Position numbers and translations under genes: made by a program
The notes under the pieces: generated by a model
Told to the model about the DNA's origin: nothing
What the model saw: the letters and a program-made list of their open reading frames with translations, nothing else
Database searches by the model: none
From: an uncultured Hyphomicrobiales bacterium
GTDB lineage: Bacteria; Pseudomonadota; Alphaproteobacteria; Rhizobiales; Beijerinckiaceae
Direction: 5' to 3'
Assembly: GCA_903930675.1 (NCBI GenBank)
Contig: CAIYZJ010000130.1
Coordinates: forward strand, 1 to 47,341
Length of the DNA stretch: 47,341 nucleotides
In this document: in pieces, positions 16,001 to 22,799 of the stretch
Position numbering within the stretch: position 1 is the stretch's first letter
Layout of the letters: each line of letters starts with the position of its first letter

Positions 16001-17295
16001 CTTGGAACGTCGCCACCTTGCAAGGTGGAAAGAAGAGGCGGGATATTTTGATCCGCAACGACGGACTGTCGTGCAGATGAATTGACATAGGATCTATTCG
16101 GCTCATAGACCCCGACAGCCAGGCCGCTATTGGGAATATCGGTCGCATGGTCTGTTGAAATGACAATGGGTTCGTCGTCGATTGATTGAAGCGAATATGT
16201 ACCGGTGAATATGCCTACATTTCCGATCGTCGCACCGGCTGCATAACTCACGGCGTTTAAGCCCAGATATCCTGCATTGAAATCAGAGCTTGTGGTCAGC
16301 GAGGTCGTATAGGTTGTTATATTTCTGCCATCCCCGGCGATGAGTTGAACCCCTGCTTTGCTGTTGTTCGTATCAACGGCGCGAACACCCGTTCTTGGAG
16401 TCAGCGCATTGATTGCCTGGACAACTTGCGCTCTGTCGAGATTTGTATTGCCTTTCAGGGTGATCGTTGATGTGGACACGCCGTTGATTGTGACTGTGCC
16501 GCTTTTGCCGGCTATTCCGGTCGACATTGGAACGCCCGAGGCCAGTGTCGGTCCGGTTCTTGCCGTTACACCTGTGAGAGATGATTGCCGGTTGATCGAT
16601 GCAACCTTGGCTATGGCCGAGGAAGCCCTGTCGCTTGCGGAGGTCGTATCATCCTCCGGCAGCGAGGACCCGATCGCGATACCGTTGATGACGAGTTCAC
16701 CGCCGGACAAGCCCTTATTCAATGAGCCCGCGGGGACAGCCAGAGACCCAAATCCTTGCGCCATCATTGCCGACCTGTGTCCCAATCCCAATGTGCGTGT
16801 ATTCATGAACGGGAGTTTAAGGGCGACAGATGCGCCACTCGCGGCATTGGTTTGCAATGAAAGCTTGCTGGAAACGCCACCGAACACACGGATACCATTG
16901 AAATTTGTTGTGGCACTTACCGTGTCGATTTGGTTGACCAGTTGCGTCACTTCGATTTGCAATTTGGATCTGTCCCCGTCCGACAGAGTGCCTGTCGCGG
17001 CTTGCAATGCCAGTTCATTTATACGCTGGAGACTATTCGAAACAGAGGCCAGTGCGGAATCTGCAATTTGGGTGAGAGAGATGCCGTCATTGACGTTTCT
17101 GATGGCAACAGCCATTCCTCTCACCGAGGAATTCATTTTTGTTGAAATGGCCAATCCGGCTGCATCATCGCGGGCACTGTTAATGCGCAAGCCCATTGAC
17201 AATTGTTGAACCGCTCTGTTCTGCCCGACCTGATTGCCGGTCAAACTCGCATTTGCAACCAACGCATTGTTGTTAGTGTTAATTCCAACCATCAT
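13009..17295 (-). CDS. Giant flagellin with repeat-bearing central region
   Basis: A 1428-residue flagellin. Normal alphaproteobacterial flagellins have about 300-500 residues. Residues 1-~140 form the conserved N-terminal D0/D1 region (QQLSMGLRINSARDDAAGLA, then LQRINELALQAATGTLSDGD). The last ~90 residues form the C-terminal D1/D0 helix (SDLRSNLGAMQNKLFSAVGN, then STELTRSQMISQAATTMLAQ). Between lie Flagellin_IN-like segments (e.g. AINTMSGLTGV, LTAADGRNIS) and about six related ~100-residue units (residues ~430-1195) with GGLTLTA, SEVAAAF and GTLTGWSTS motifs. These would project from the filament as an enlarged outer domain. The frame is open 89 codons upstream, but that stretch is AT-rich and unlike flagellin; the tandem ATGs at 17295/17292 give the family's normal start. 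No flagellar assembly gene is adjacent. Confidence 0.9.
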   Translation of the reverse strand: MMVGINTNNNALVANASLTGNQVGQNRAVQQLSMGLRINSARDDAAGLAISTKMNSSVRGMAVAIRNVNDGISLTQIADSALASVSNSLQRINELALQAATGTLSDGDRSKLQIEVTQLVNQIDTVSATTNFNGIRVFGGVSSKLSLQTNAASGASVALKLPFMNTRTLGLGHRSAMMAQGFGSLAVPAGSLNKGLSGGELVINGIAIGSSLPEDDTTSASDRASSAIAKVASINRQSSLTGVTARTGPTLASGVPMSTGIAGKSGTVTINGVSTSTITLKGNTNLDRAQVVQAINALTPRTGVRAVDTNNSKAGVQLIAGDGRNITTYTTSLTTSSDFNAGYLGLNAVSYAAGATIGNVGIFTGTYSLQSIDDEPIVISTDHATDIPNSGLAVGVYEPNRSYVNSSARQSVVADQNIPPLLSTLQGGDVPSATENATVAFGQLAGGDSVTVGGLVLTSTSPMSSSEVAAAFQNIQSGTAGAAIVVAGGKGVFSGALGSWNSGPAGGNTVKLTSVTPDTNVADLQVSNSFYAADPIKSIITPGQAATTASPGQPEIDTVRFNDLASGKSFNLLGIAVTGPMTGSAIGHLFEKQANLGGWITGNNSNGAVPFIKNTNVGSLLGSPTLATSPFYIVQGQQAGSSPTVTAPASTEVDQINFGNISQGDRVSIGGLTLTANVSMLASEVAAAFGQIADGTNAGALVVANGKGSFTGTLTGWSTSAASGSAVQFTSTVSGPVASLAVTRTAGTGGTASVISQVTQGRLGSSNTETNTVQFGNLVSGSFVSVGGLTLTATQAMTAAEVKAVFQNLRDGVGGSALNVTGNKGYVSGTLNGWNTSLSGNSVIFTSSTANADMPDLTISYTESMASKGLEFGDMTLNGVQIPASSAADDVASNTITPSSRKEASAIAIAAAINKVSGQTGVTATPRPNVIIGGGFSFSSTNSGTLYINGQPIIIEPILDSPPDPATLGTESTLSIVTPGQVPIPASAASPEVDSIILPSLANGGTLSIAGITVTANADMTASEVQGIFANLNDGASPNSATNATITGTLTGWSTSVLGPLTIFTNSVAGPSNTHISGANIIPGELATPAIVGVNEIASIDFGQLAPGDRVTVASMTLTAVSFMTATEVAQAFSNLADGTTGNAGAKGTMSGQLTGFASSAVSGQTVTFTSSTAGPSLGNSNHFYNAVAPMTRTGQTKISNITAAINTMSGLTGVIASDNGSGLTLTAADGRNISLATGSNPATNTLTLQNLGLGPTKAAIANQQYPALKINGGPAAAITTYATVLLDSDKSFTLSGGSRSTALWDLNRLGLQENTYGGSDDGIKIADLDISSLKGTNDALASIQNALSQISDLRSNLGAMQNKLFSAVGNLRADGTNAEQSLARITDTNYSLSSTELTRSQMISQAATTMLAQANQSSQLVLQLLKP
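13710..16010 (-). repeat. Tandem protein-domain repeats inside the giant flagellin
   Basis: Six related units, read in coding direction, start near 16005, 15640, 15350, 15000, 14330 and 14020. Each opens with an acidic/hydrophobic stretch such as TEVDQINFGN or NEIASIDFGQ. The complete ones then have GGLTLTA, SEVAAAF, a DG turn and GTLTGW, ending FTSSTAG-like. The second unit is degenerate after its first third, and a Flagellin_IN-like segment interrupts the array between units four and five. Divergence between units shows the array is old. Confidence 0.8.
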
Positions 17296-17646
17296 TCGAA
17301 TTCCAAAGTATTCTAACTCTGAAATTGATTCGCATGAATCGTGCCAACTTTGAGATTTTATTAATCGTTTGTTTTTATTGGTTTTTTTATCGTTAACCAA
17401 TTTGCACGGGATCCATCCGCATGTCTTCACGCATATAAACGGCATGGAATTCCGTGCCATTTTATGTTCAATGCCATTGATCCGTCGATGATTTTTCGTA
17501 ATTGATAACAATAGAGGAAGGCTGTATTGCGCTTGACGCCAACCAGTCCGGCTGCTGTTCATACGGGAACCCCCGCCCTAACCTGTGCGGCTCAACAGAT
17601 GTGAATACTTGTCGGAATTCTGCTTTTTCTGCTCTTTTGTCAGCCC
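17296..17646. other. Upstream region of the giant flagellin gene
   Basis: About 350 bases with A/T-rich tracts (17345-17400) that should hold the flagellin promoter and leader. A TGGCACG appears on the minus strand near 17450, but no GC element follows at sigma-54 spacing. No convincing sigma-28 promoter was found. No other gene is seen. Confidence 0.5.
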
Positions 17647-18789
17647 CTACATTATCGACGACAAGGTAAATGCTTCGTGGATCGCCGATTGCACTCCCCC
17701 GCCTAAAACGGCCCCGCCACCGGCGACATAGATATAATCACCGATCGCGACGGCACCCACGGCATGTCTGGGGGTTGGCATTGCGGCGTGGGACTGCCAG
17801 CGGTCCGACACCGGATCATAGCTTTCCATCTGGCCGAAAACAGTTTGCTGGCCGGGCTTGTTGATAATGCCGCCTTCGCCGCCCATGGCGAAAAACCGGT
17901 CTCTGTAAACAACCAGACCATGGCCCGAACGAGGTGTCGGCAGGGGGCTTCTGAGTTCCCATGTATCACGGTCGCTAAAATACACGTGGTGCAGATCGGT
18001 ATTGTATTCGAAGGTGTTGAACCTGCCGCCGATGATATGGATGCGACCCTGATAGACAGCGATGCCGACATGGTCTCGTGCTCCGGGCAGGGCCTTGCGG
18101 AAAGACCAGCTATCGGATTTGGGGTCATAGACCTCGTGCCAGCCAACACTTGCGCGTTCTGGTGTCGGCGAGGACGCACCGCCGATCAAATGGATTTTGC
18201 CATCAAGAGCAACAGCCGCTGCGGCCCCTCTCGGGCGCGGCAAAGGCGCAATCTGCGACCAACTGTTCTGAACCGGGTCGTATACATAGGCATTGTTGTC
18301 GGGATTGCGGTTTTGCTCGAGAAACCCGCCAAAGGCATAAATGCGGCCATCCAAGGTTGTCACCGCAACATGATTTGCCCCTCGCGGCAAAGCTGCGGCA
18401 TTGTACCAGGCATCATGTTTAGGGTCATAGACATGGTGGTATCCACGATCAACACGGCCTTCGCCATAGCCCCCGATCACATGCAACCGTCCGTTCAATT
18501 CAGTGGCCCACGCCATTTCACTGCGGGGGATAGGCAAGGCAGCTCTGGCAATCCAACGCCCTTGCGGGCCTTTGGGTGCCGGACTGTCGAAGGACCGTTG
18601 CGCTTCCTGATCGGGTGTCAAATGATGGGGTGTCCCCCCTTGCAGTTTTGCGAACGGGTCGGGCGATGATTTCGATTCGGGCAATGGAGCGTGGCTATGG
18701 TGGGTTTGGGCCAGCGGGGCCGGATGGTTCAAGCTTATTCCGCATCCTGCTGCCACCAGAGCGATGAAATTGCGACGATGGATCGACAT
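17647..18789 (-). CDS. Exported Kelch-repeat protein
   Basis: A 380-residue protein starting with a twin-arginine-like signal (MSIHRRNFIALVAAGCGISL); the AAGC could also act as a weak lipobox. Six Kelch blades follow, recognised by repeats such as GRLHVIGGYG, GRIYAFGG, GKIHLIGG, GRIHIIGG, RFFAMGG and YIYVAGG, each followed by a YDP..D.W element. A six-bladed beta-propeller in the periplasm or on the envelope is expected, for ligand binding or sugar chemistry (compare sialate mutarotase and galactose-oxidase-like propellers), but no catalytic residues are evident. The frame is open to 18984; the ATG at 18789 has GAAGGGGG upstream and starts the signal. It diverges from the dehydrogenase-sugar importer cluster. 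Confidence 0.85.
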   Translation of the reverse strand: MSIHRRNFIALVAAGCGISLNHPAPLAQTHHSHAPLPESKSSPDPFAKLQGGTPHHLTPDQEAQRSFDSPAPKGPQGRWIARAALPIPRSEMAWATELNGRLHVIGGYGEGRVDRGYHHVYDPKHDAWYNAAALPRGANHVAVTTLDGRIYAFGGFLEQNRNPDNNAYVYDPVQNSWSQIAPLPRPRGAAAAVALDGKIHLIGGASSPTPERASVGWHEVYDPKSDSWSFRKALPGARDHVGIAVYQGRIHIIGGRFNTFEYNTDLHHVYFSDRDTWELRSPLPTPRSGHGLVVYRDRFFAMGGEGGIINKPGQQTVFGQMESYDPVSDRWQSHAAMPTPRHAVGAVAIGDYIYVAGGGAVLGGGVQSAIHEAFTLSSIM

Positions 18790-18970
18790 GGTGATACCCC
18801 CTTCAATGATAATGGACCCAGTATTGCCTGCTAATGGAAGTCCTGCGCCTTGTCCTTCACCTTGCTGCAACGGAAGATGGCAACGAAGCGGACAAAAGCT
18901 GCGGCCACGTAAACTCCGATATCCAAGAAAATCCACCCTGCCTGACCATGCTACTCCCTGCCCCCCAGAC

Positions 18971-18987
18971 CGCATGCCAAACATGCG
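18971..18987. promoter_or_regulatory. Inverted repeat CGCATG-N5-CATGCG, candidate operator
   Basis: A perfect inverted repeat (CGCATG ccaaa CATGCG) lies in the divergent region between the Kelch gene and the short-chain dehydrogenase gene. It has the size of a dimeric repressor site. No regulator is encoded beside it, so assignment is open. Confidence 0.35.
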
Positions 18988-19077
18988 ATGTGGGCAATAA
19001 CTGTGCTTGACAAGGTATTTTCTTCACTTGATGGTTATGCATAATATATTTTACAAAATGAAAAAAGGGTGGGTTCA

Positions 19078-19872
19078 ATGCGACTGCAAGGGCAAACTGC
19101 GATCATCACGGGAAGTGGCCGGGGCATCGGGCAGGATATTGCTCTCGCTTTTGCCAAAGAGGGCGCGAATGTCGTGGTGTCCGACATTGATCCTGTGACC
19201 ACCCTGCACAGTGCCGAGCTGGTGGCCCGTTCGGGCCATGCCACGGGTTGCCAAGCGGATGTGACACAACGCAAGGATGTCGAGCATCTGGTACAGCACG
19301 CACTCGATACCTATGGGCGCGTTGATATTCTGGTCAACAATGCCATGCGGATCGTGCCGGGCCGGCTCGAGGAACTGAGCGACGAGGCATGGGATGCGAC
19401 CATCAATATCGGGTTGAAAGGCTCATTCCTGATGAGCCAGACGGTCGGCAAGCACATGATCGCGCAAAAGAGCGGTTGCATCATCAATGTTGCATCGATT
19501 GCCGGTCTTTCGCCTTACAATTTTGCCGGATCATACAGCAGCGTCAAAGCCGGCATCATCATGTTTACCAAGCAGATAGCGCTTGAATGGGGTCAATACG
19601 GCATTCGCTGCAATGCGATCGCGCCCGGATTTATCCATACGCCGGGCACCGAAGGCATGTATTCCAATGCCGAGATTAAAAAGGGCCGTGAGGCCTTCAC
19701 ACCCCTTGGACGGATCGGAACGGGCGATGATGTTGCCCGCATTGCCGTATTTCTGGCGTCCGAGGAAGCAAGCTACACCACGGGCAGTGTCATCGAAACC
19801 GATGGCGGCCAGAATGTAGGATTGTACATGGCTGTTCCGGGACGGAGTTTCTCGGGTGGCGCGTTGAAATAA
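19078..19872 (+). CDS. Short-chain dehydrogenase/reductase (classical SDR)
   Basis: A 264-residue NAD(P)-dependent oxidoreductase. It has the Rossmann motif TGSGRGIG near residue 12, NNA in ILVNNAM, catalytic Ser in NVASIAG, and Tyr/Lys in SYSSVKAG. The acidic end of strand beta-2 (VSDID) favours NAD. The ATG at 19078 follows GGGTGGG. It lies 66 nt upstream of a sugar-binding-protein gene with no obvious terminator, so it probably oxidises a sugar, sugar acid or polyol brought in by that importer. The exact substrate is not readable. Confidence 0.88.
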   Translation: MRLQGQTAIITGSGRGIGQDIALAFAKEGANVVVSDIDPVTTLHSAELVARSGHATGCQADVTQRKDVEHLVQHALDTYGRVDILVNNAMRIVPGRLEELSDEAWDATINIGLKGSFLMSQTVGKHMIAQKSGCIINVASIAGLSPYNFAGSYSSVKAGIIMFTKQIALEWGQYGIRCNAIAPGFIHTPGTEGMYSNAEIKKGREAFTPLGRIGTGDDVARIAVFLASEEASYTTGSVIETDGGQNVGLYMAVPGRSFSGGALK

Positions 19873-19938
19873 TCTACCGCATTTCACTGTTCTTATGCCG
19901 TCGATCACATCAATAAAAGACAAACATAGGGAGGGAAT

Positions 19939-20940
19939 ATGACACATCATTGGTTCCGCAATGTTGCTCTTGCAGGTCTTGGTTTGGTTCTGGCCAATAC
20001 TGCTGTTCAATCCGAGGACAAGATCAAACCGCAACCGAAACCCGATAAAAGCTATACTATCGGCGTCCTCGAACCCAATCTGGCCATTCCGCATTTTGTC
20101 GCCCAAGCCTATGGTTTCACCGATGAAGCGCAGAAGATGGGCATGAAGGTGATCATGTACGATGCGGGCGAACACAAAAATGTCGCCAAGCAGGTCTCGC
20201 AAATGGAAGACCTGATCACCAACAAAGTCGATGTGATTGCATTTGTTCCGGGCACAAGCGTGACCGCGATGGCGCAGATCGATCAGGCATTGGCGGCCGG
20301 TATTCCGGTGGTCAATGTCAATATCATGTCCGATCACACCAAGGTTTTGGGCCGCGTCCGCTCTGACGATTACGAGACCGGCAAGATGCAGGGCGAGTTC
20401 ATCGTGTCTGCCCTTAAAGGCAAGGGCAATGTCGTGATGATGAGCGGCGTTTCGGGCAACAGCGCGTTCATCAACCGTGCCAAAGGCTTTCAGGATGTGA
20501 TTGCGAAATATCCCGAGATCAAATTGCTCTCCGAGCAGTGGACACCGAATGCCACCGATCGCGGTCTGAAATTGATGGAAGATTGGACACAGGCCTTTCC
20601 GAAAATCGATGCGGTCTTTACCGGCGCCGACCGTCTTGCCATTGGTGCCGCACAGGCTTTGCGTTCACAGGGCAAAAACCCCGGCAATGTCATCATCACA
20701 ACTGTTGATTACAATGACGATACCGAACGCTTTGTGCGCGAGGGCTGGATTTCTGCAACCATGGCGCAATCTCCCGTCACCATGGGACGTTGGGGCGTGC
20801 GCATTGCCTTGATGGCTTTGACCAAACAACCGATCCCGGACGAGGTTTTAACCCCGTCCATCAGCATCACCAAGGATAATGCCGATACCGTCGATATTTC
20901 GGCGATCCGTCAGCCCAAGGGTTGGAAGCCACCGATCTAA
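19939..20940 (+). CDS. Sugar ABC transporter substrate-binding protein (RbsB/FrcB-like)
   Basis: A 333-residue periplasmic binding protein of the LacI/ribose-binding fold. The signal peptide covers residues 1-~24 (VALAGLGLVLANTAVQS). Typical elements follow: IGVLEPNLAIPHFVAQAYGF, DLITNKVDVIAFVPG, AAGIPVVNVN, VVMMSGVSGNSA and AVFTGADRLAIGAAQAL. A strong GGGAGGG precedes the ATG. The gene order binding protein-permease-single-domain ATPase is that of rhizobial FrcBCA (fructose/mannose/ribose), so a monosaccharide or polyol ligand is likely. Confidence 0.88.
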   Translation: MTHHWFRNVALAGLGLVLANTAVQSEDKIKPQPKPDKSYTIGVLEPNLAIPHFVAQAYGFTDEAQKMGMKVIMYDAGEHKNVAKQVSQMEDLITNKVDVIAFVPGTSVTAMAQIDQALAAGIPVVNVNIMSDHTKVLGRVRSDDYETGKMQGEFIVSALKGKGNVVMMSGVSGNSAFINRAKGFQDVIAKYPEIKLLSEQWTPNATDRGLKLMEDWTQAFPKIDAVFTGADRLAIGAAQALRSQGKNPGNVIITTVDYNDDTERFVREGWISATMAQSPVTMGRWGVRIALMALTKQPIPDEVLTPSISITKDNADTVDISAIRQPKGWKPPI

Positions 20941-21004
20941 CCCCCAAATGATCAGCCCGAACGGTTAGCCACGATCAGCATCATTCAGCATTGGATAGTC
21001 ATTG

Positions 21005-21985
21005 ATGAGCCAACAAACAGATACAGCTCCAGATGCATCCCGAACCGGAATTGCGGGCAGATTCCGGTTCGATATGAATGGCCTTGGCATGGTGTTCATC
21101 ATCATTGCCCTGTGCATTGTCTTTTCGTGGCTGAACCCGAATTTCTACAGCGGCACAAACCTCAGAAATGTGGCCCGACAGACCGCAATTCTGGGGATTG
21201 TGGCCTGCGGGCAAACCATCGTGATCCTGTCGGGCGGGTTTGATCTGTCCGCCGGTATGGTGATCGGTCTCATCAGCGTGTCGAGTTCGCTGATCATGAT
21301 TGATCACGGACTTGTCATCGGCTGCCTTTCTGCCGTCGGGATCGGTTTGGCCATCGGGGCGTTCAACGGCATCATGATTGCCAAGGCGGGACTGCCGGCT
21401 TTCATTGCAACGCTGGCAATGTATTCCGCCGCACGCGGGCTCGCTCTGATTATCTCCGGCGGTTTGCCGATCACCGATATGCCGTTCGAATTCGGCTGGA
21501 TCGGGGCGGGCCAAATCCTGACCCTGCCTGTACCGGCCCTGATCTCGCTGCTGGTGTTTTTGGTGTGTGCGTTCCTGATGGTCAAAACAAGGTTCGGGCG
21601 CCACGTTTATGCCATTGGCGGCAATCAGGATTCGGCGCTGTTTTCGGGCATCAATGTCGATCGCGTCAAAATTCTCGTCTGGTCCCTGCATGGCGGTCTT
21701 GTCGGCCTTGCCGCCCTAGTTCTGACTTCGCGCGCTGTTTCGGCCCACGCCACTCTGGGTGAAGGTATGGAGCTGGAATCAATCGCGGCAACCGTGATCG
21801 GGGGCACCGCACTGGGCCGCGGTCGGGGCAGTATTCTCAACACTTTTCTCGGTGTTGTCGTGATGGCCATTCTGACCAACGGCCTCAACCTGATCAACGT
21901 ATCCTCGTATTATCAAATGGTGGCGATCGGGATCATTATTGCAACCGCCGTTTATGTCGATCAATTCAAACGCGTGAAATCATGA
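21005..21985 (+). CDS. Sugar ABC transporter permease (RbsC/FrcC-like)
   Basis: A 326-residue inner-membrane permease with about nine or ten hydrophobic segments, the first being MVFIIIALCIVFSWL. Signature elements of the ribose-type permease family include GQTIVILSGGFDLSAG, GIMIAKAGLPAFIATLA and the conserved EAA-like region GELESIAATVIGGTAL (read here as MELESIAATVIGGTAL). A TTG just before the ATG is also in frame; the ATG at 21005 is chosen. It forms the channel for the binding protein encoded upstream and the ATPase downstream. Confidence 0.9.
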   Translation: MSQQTDTAPDASRTGIAGRFRFDMNGLGMVFIIIALCIVFSWLNPNFYSGTNLRNVARQTAILGIVACGQTIVILSGGFDLSAGMVIGLISVSSSLIMIDHGLVIGCLSAVGIGLAIGAFNGIMIAKAGLPAFIATLAMYSAARGLALIISGGLPITDMPFEFGWIGAGQILTLPVPALISLLVFLVCAFLMVKTRFGRHVYAIGGNQDSALFSGINVDRVKILVWSLHGGLVGLAALVLTSRAVSAHATLGEGMELESIAATVIGGTALGRGRGSILNTFLGVVVMAILTNGLNLINVSSYYQMVAIGIIIATAVYVDQFKRVKS

Positions 21986-21995
21986 GGGTATGACG

Positions 21996-22781
21996 ATGTC
22001 CGAACACCCCCTGATTGAGCTGATTGATATTCATAAAGCCTTTGGTCCGGTACAGGCATTATCGGGCGCGAACCTGTCGATCATGCCCGGCGAAGTCGTT
22101 GGTTTGGTCGGTGACAACGCCGCCGGAAAATCAACCTTCATGAAGGTTTTGACCGGTGTACATCAACCCGACAGCGGTGAGATCAAGGTCAACGGCGAGC
22201 GGGTCACATTCCGTGACCCCGGAGAATCACGCCGCGCGGGCATTGAAATGATCTATCAAAATCTGGCTCTCGCCCCCAATCTGGATGTGGTCGCCAATGT
22301 CTTTTTGGGTCGTGAACTGCTGCGCAATCCACTGTCGGTGCCATTCCTGTCGGTGCTTGATGAAAACCTGATGGAGCAGCGGACTATCGAGCTGCTGCAA
22401 CGGCTCAAGATCAATGTAAAATCGGTCCGATTGCTTGTTGAAAAAATGTCCGGCGGCCAACAACAAGCCGTGGCCATTGCGCGCTCGGTGGCGTTCGAAG
22501 CCAAACTTGTGATTATGGACGAGCCGACAGCGGCATTGGCCGTCAAAGAAGTCGGAAAGGTGCTCGATATCATCAACAATCTTCGGGCCGATGGTGTCTC
22601 GGTGATCATCATCAGCCATCGCCTTCAGGATGTTTTCAACGTGGCCGACCGGATCATCGTACTTCAAACCGGAAAAACCATCGCCGCCCGCCAGACCAAA
22701 GAAACCACCATGGATGAAATCGTAAAATTCATTGTGGGCGGAGTGCAGCCGGAACTGAGCACAATCGCAAGCGGGCGTTGA
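21996..22781 (+). CDS. Sugar ABC transporter ATP-binding protein, single domain (FrcA-like)
   Basis: A 261-residue ATPase with Walker A GDNAAGKST, Q-loop IYQNLAL, signature MSGGQQQ, Walker B LVIMDEPTAAL and H-loop IIISHR. Ribose-type importers usually have a double ATPase of ~500 residues; the single-domain form is the FrcA type. Two ATGs are possible; the one at 21996 has GAGGG at 7-nt spacing, whereas the one at 21990 is too close to it. It completes the importer that starts at 19939. The next gene is convergent, ending 18 nt away. Confidence 0.88.
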   Translation: MSEHPLIELIDIHKAFGPVQALSGANLSIMPGEVVGLVGDNAAGKSTFMKVLTGVHQPDSGEIKVNGERVTFRDPGESRRAGIEMIYQNLALAPNLDVVANVFLGRELLRNPLSVPFLSVLDENLMEQRTIELLQRLKINVKSVRLLVEKMSGGQQQAVAIARSVAFEAKLVIMDEPTAALAVKEVGKVLDIINNLRADGVSVIIISHRLQDVFNVADRIIVLQTGKTIAARQTKETTMDEIVKFIVGGVQPELSTIASGR

Positions 22782-22799
22782 GGACAACTGGTCGGACGG

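Noticed and set aside
13009-17295. Repeats considered as a CRISPR array
   Set aside because: The similarity is at protein level in ~100-residue units inside an open reading frame, not short identical DNA repeats with unique spacers.
17440-17460. Possible sigma-54 promoter for flagellin (TGGCACG on the minus strand)
   Set aside because: No GC element follows at the required spacing, so only half of the consensus is present.
17296-17562. Upstream extension of the flagellin frame
   Set aside because: Open by chance; AT-rich leader with no flagellin similarity, and the family N-terminus starts at the tandem ATGs at 17295.
19531-20337. Minus-strand frame of 268 codons across the dehydrogenase/binding-protein junction
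   Set aside because: Both plus-strand genes there have clear family motifs; the minus frame spans their junction and has no domain.
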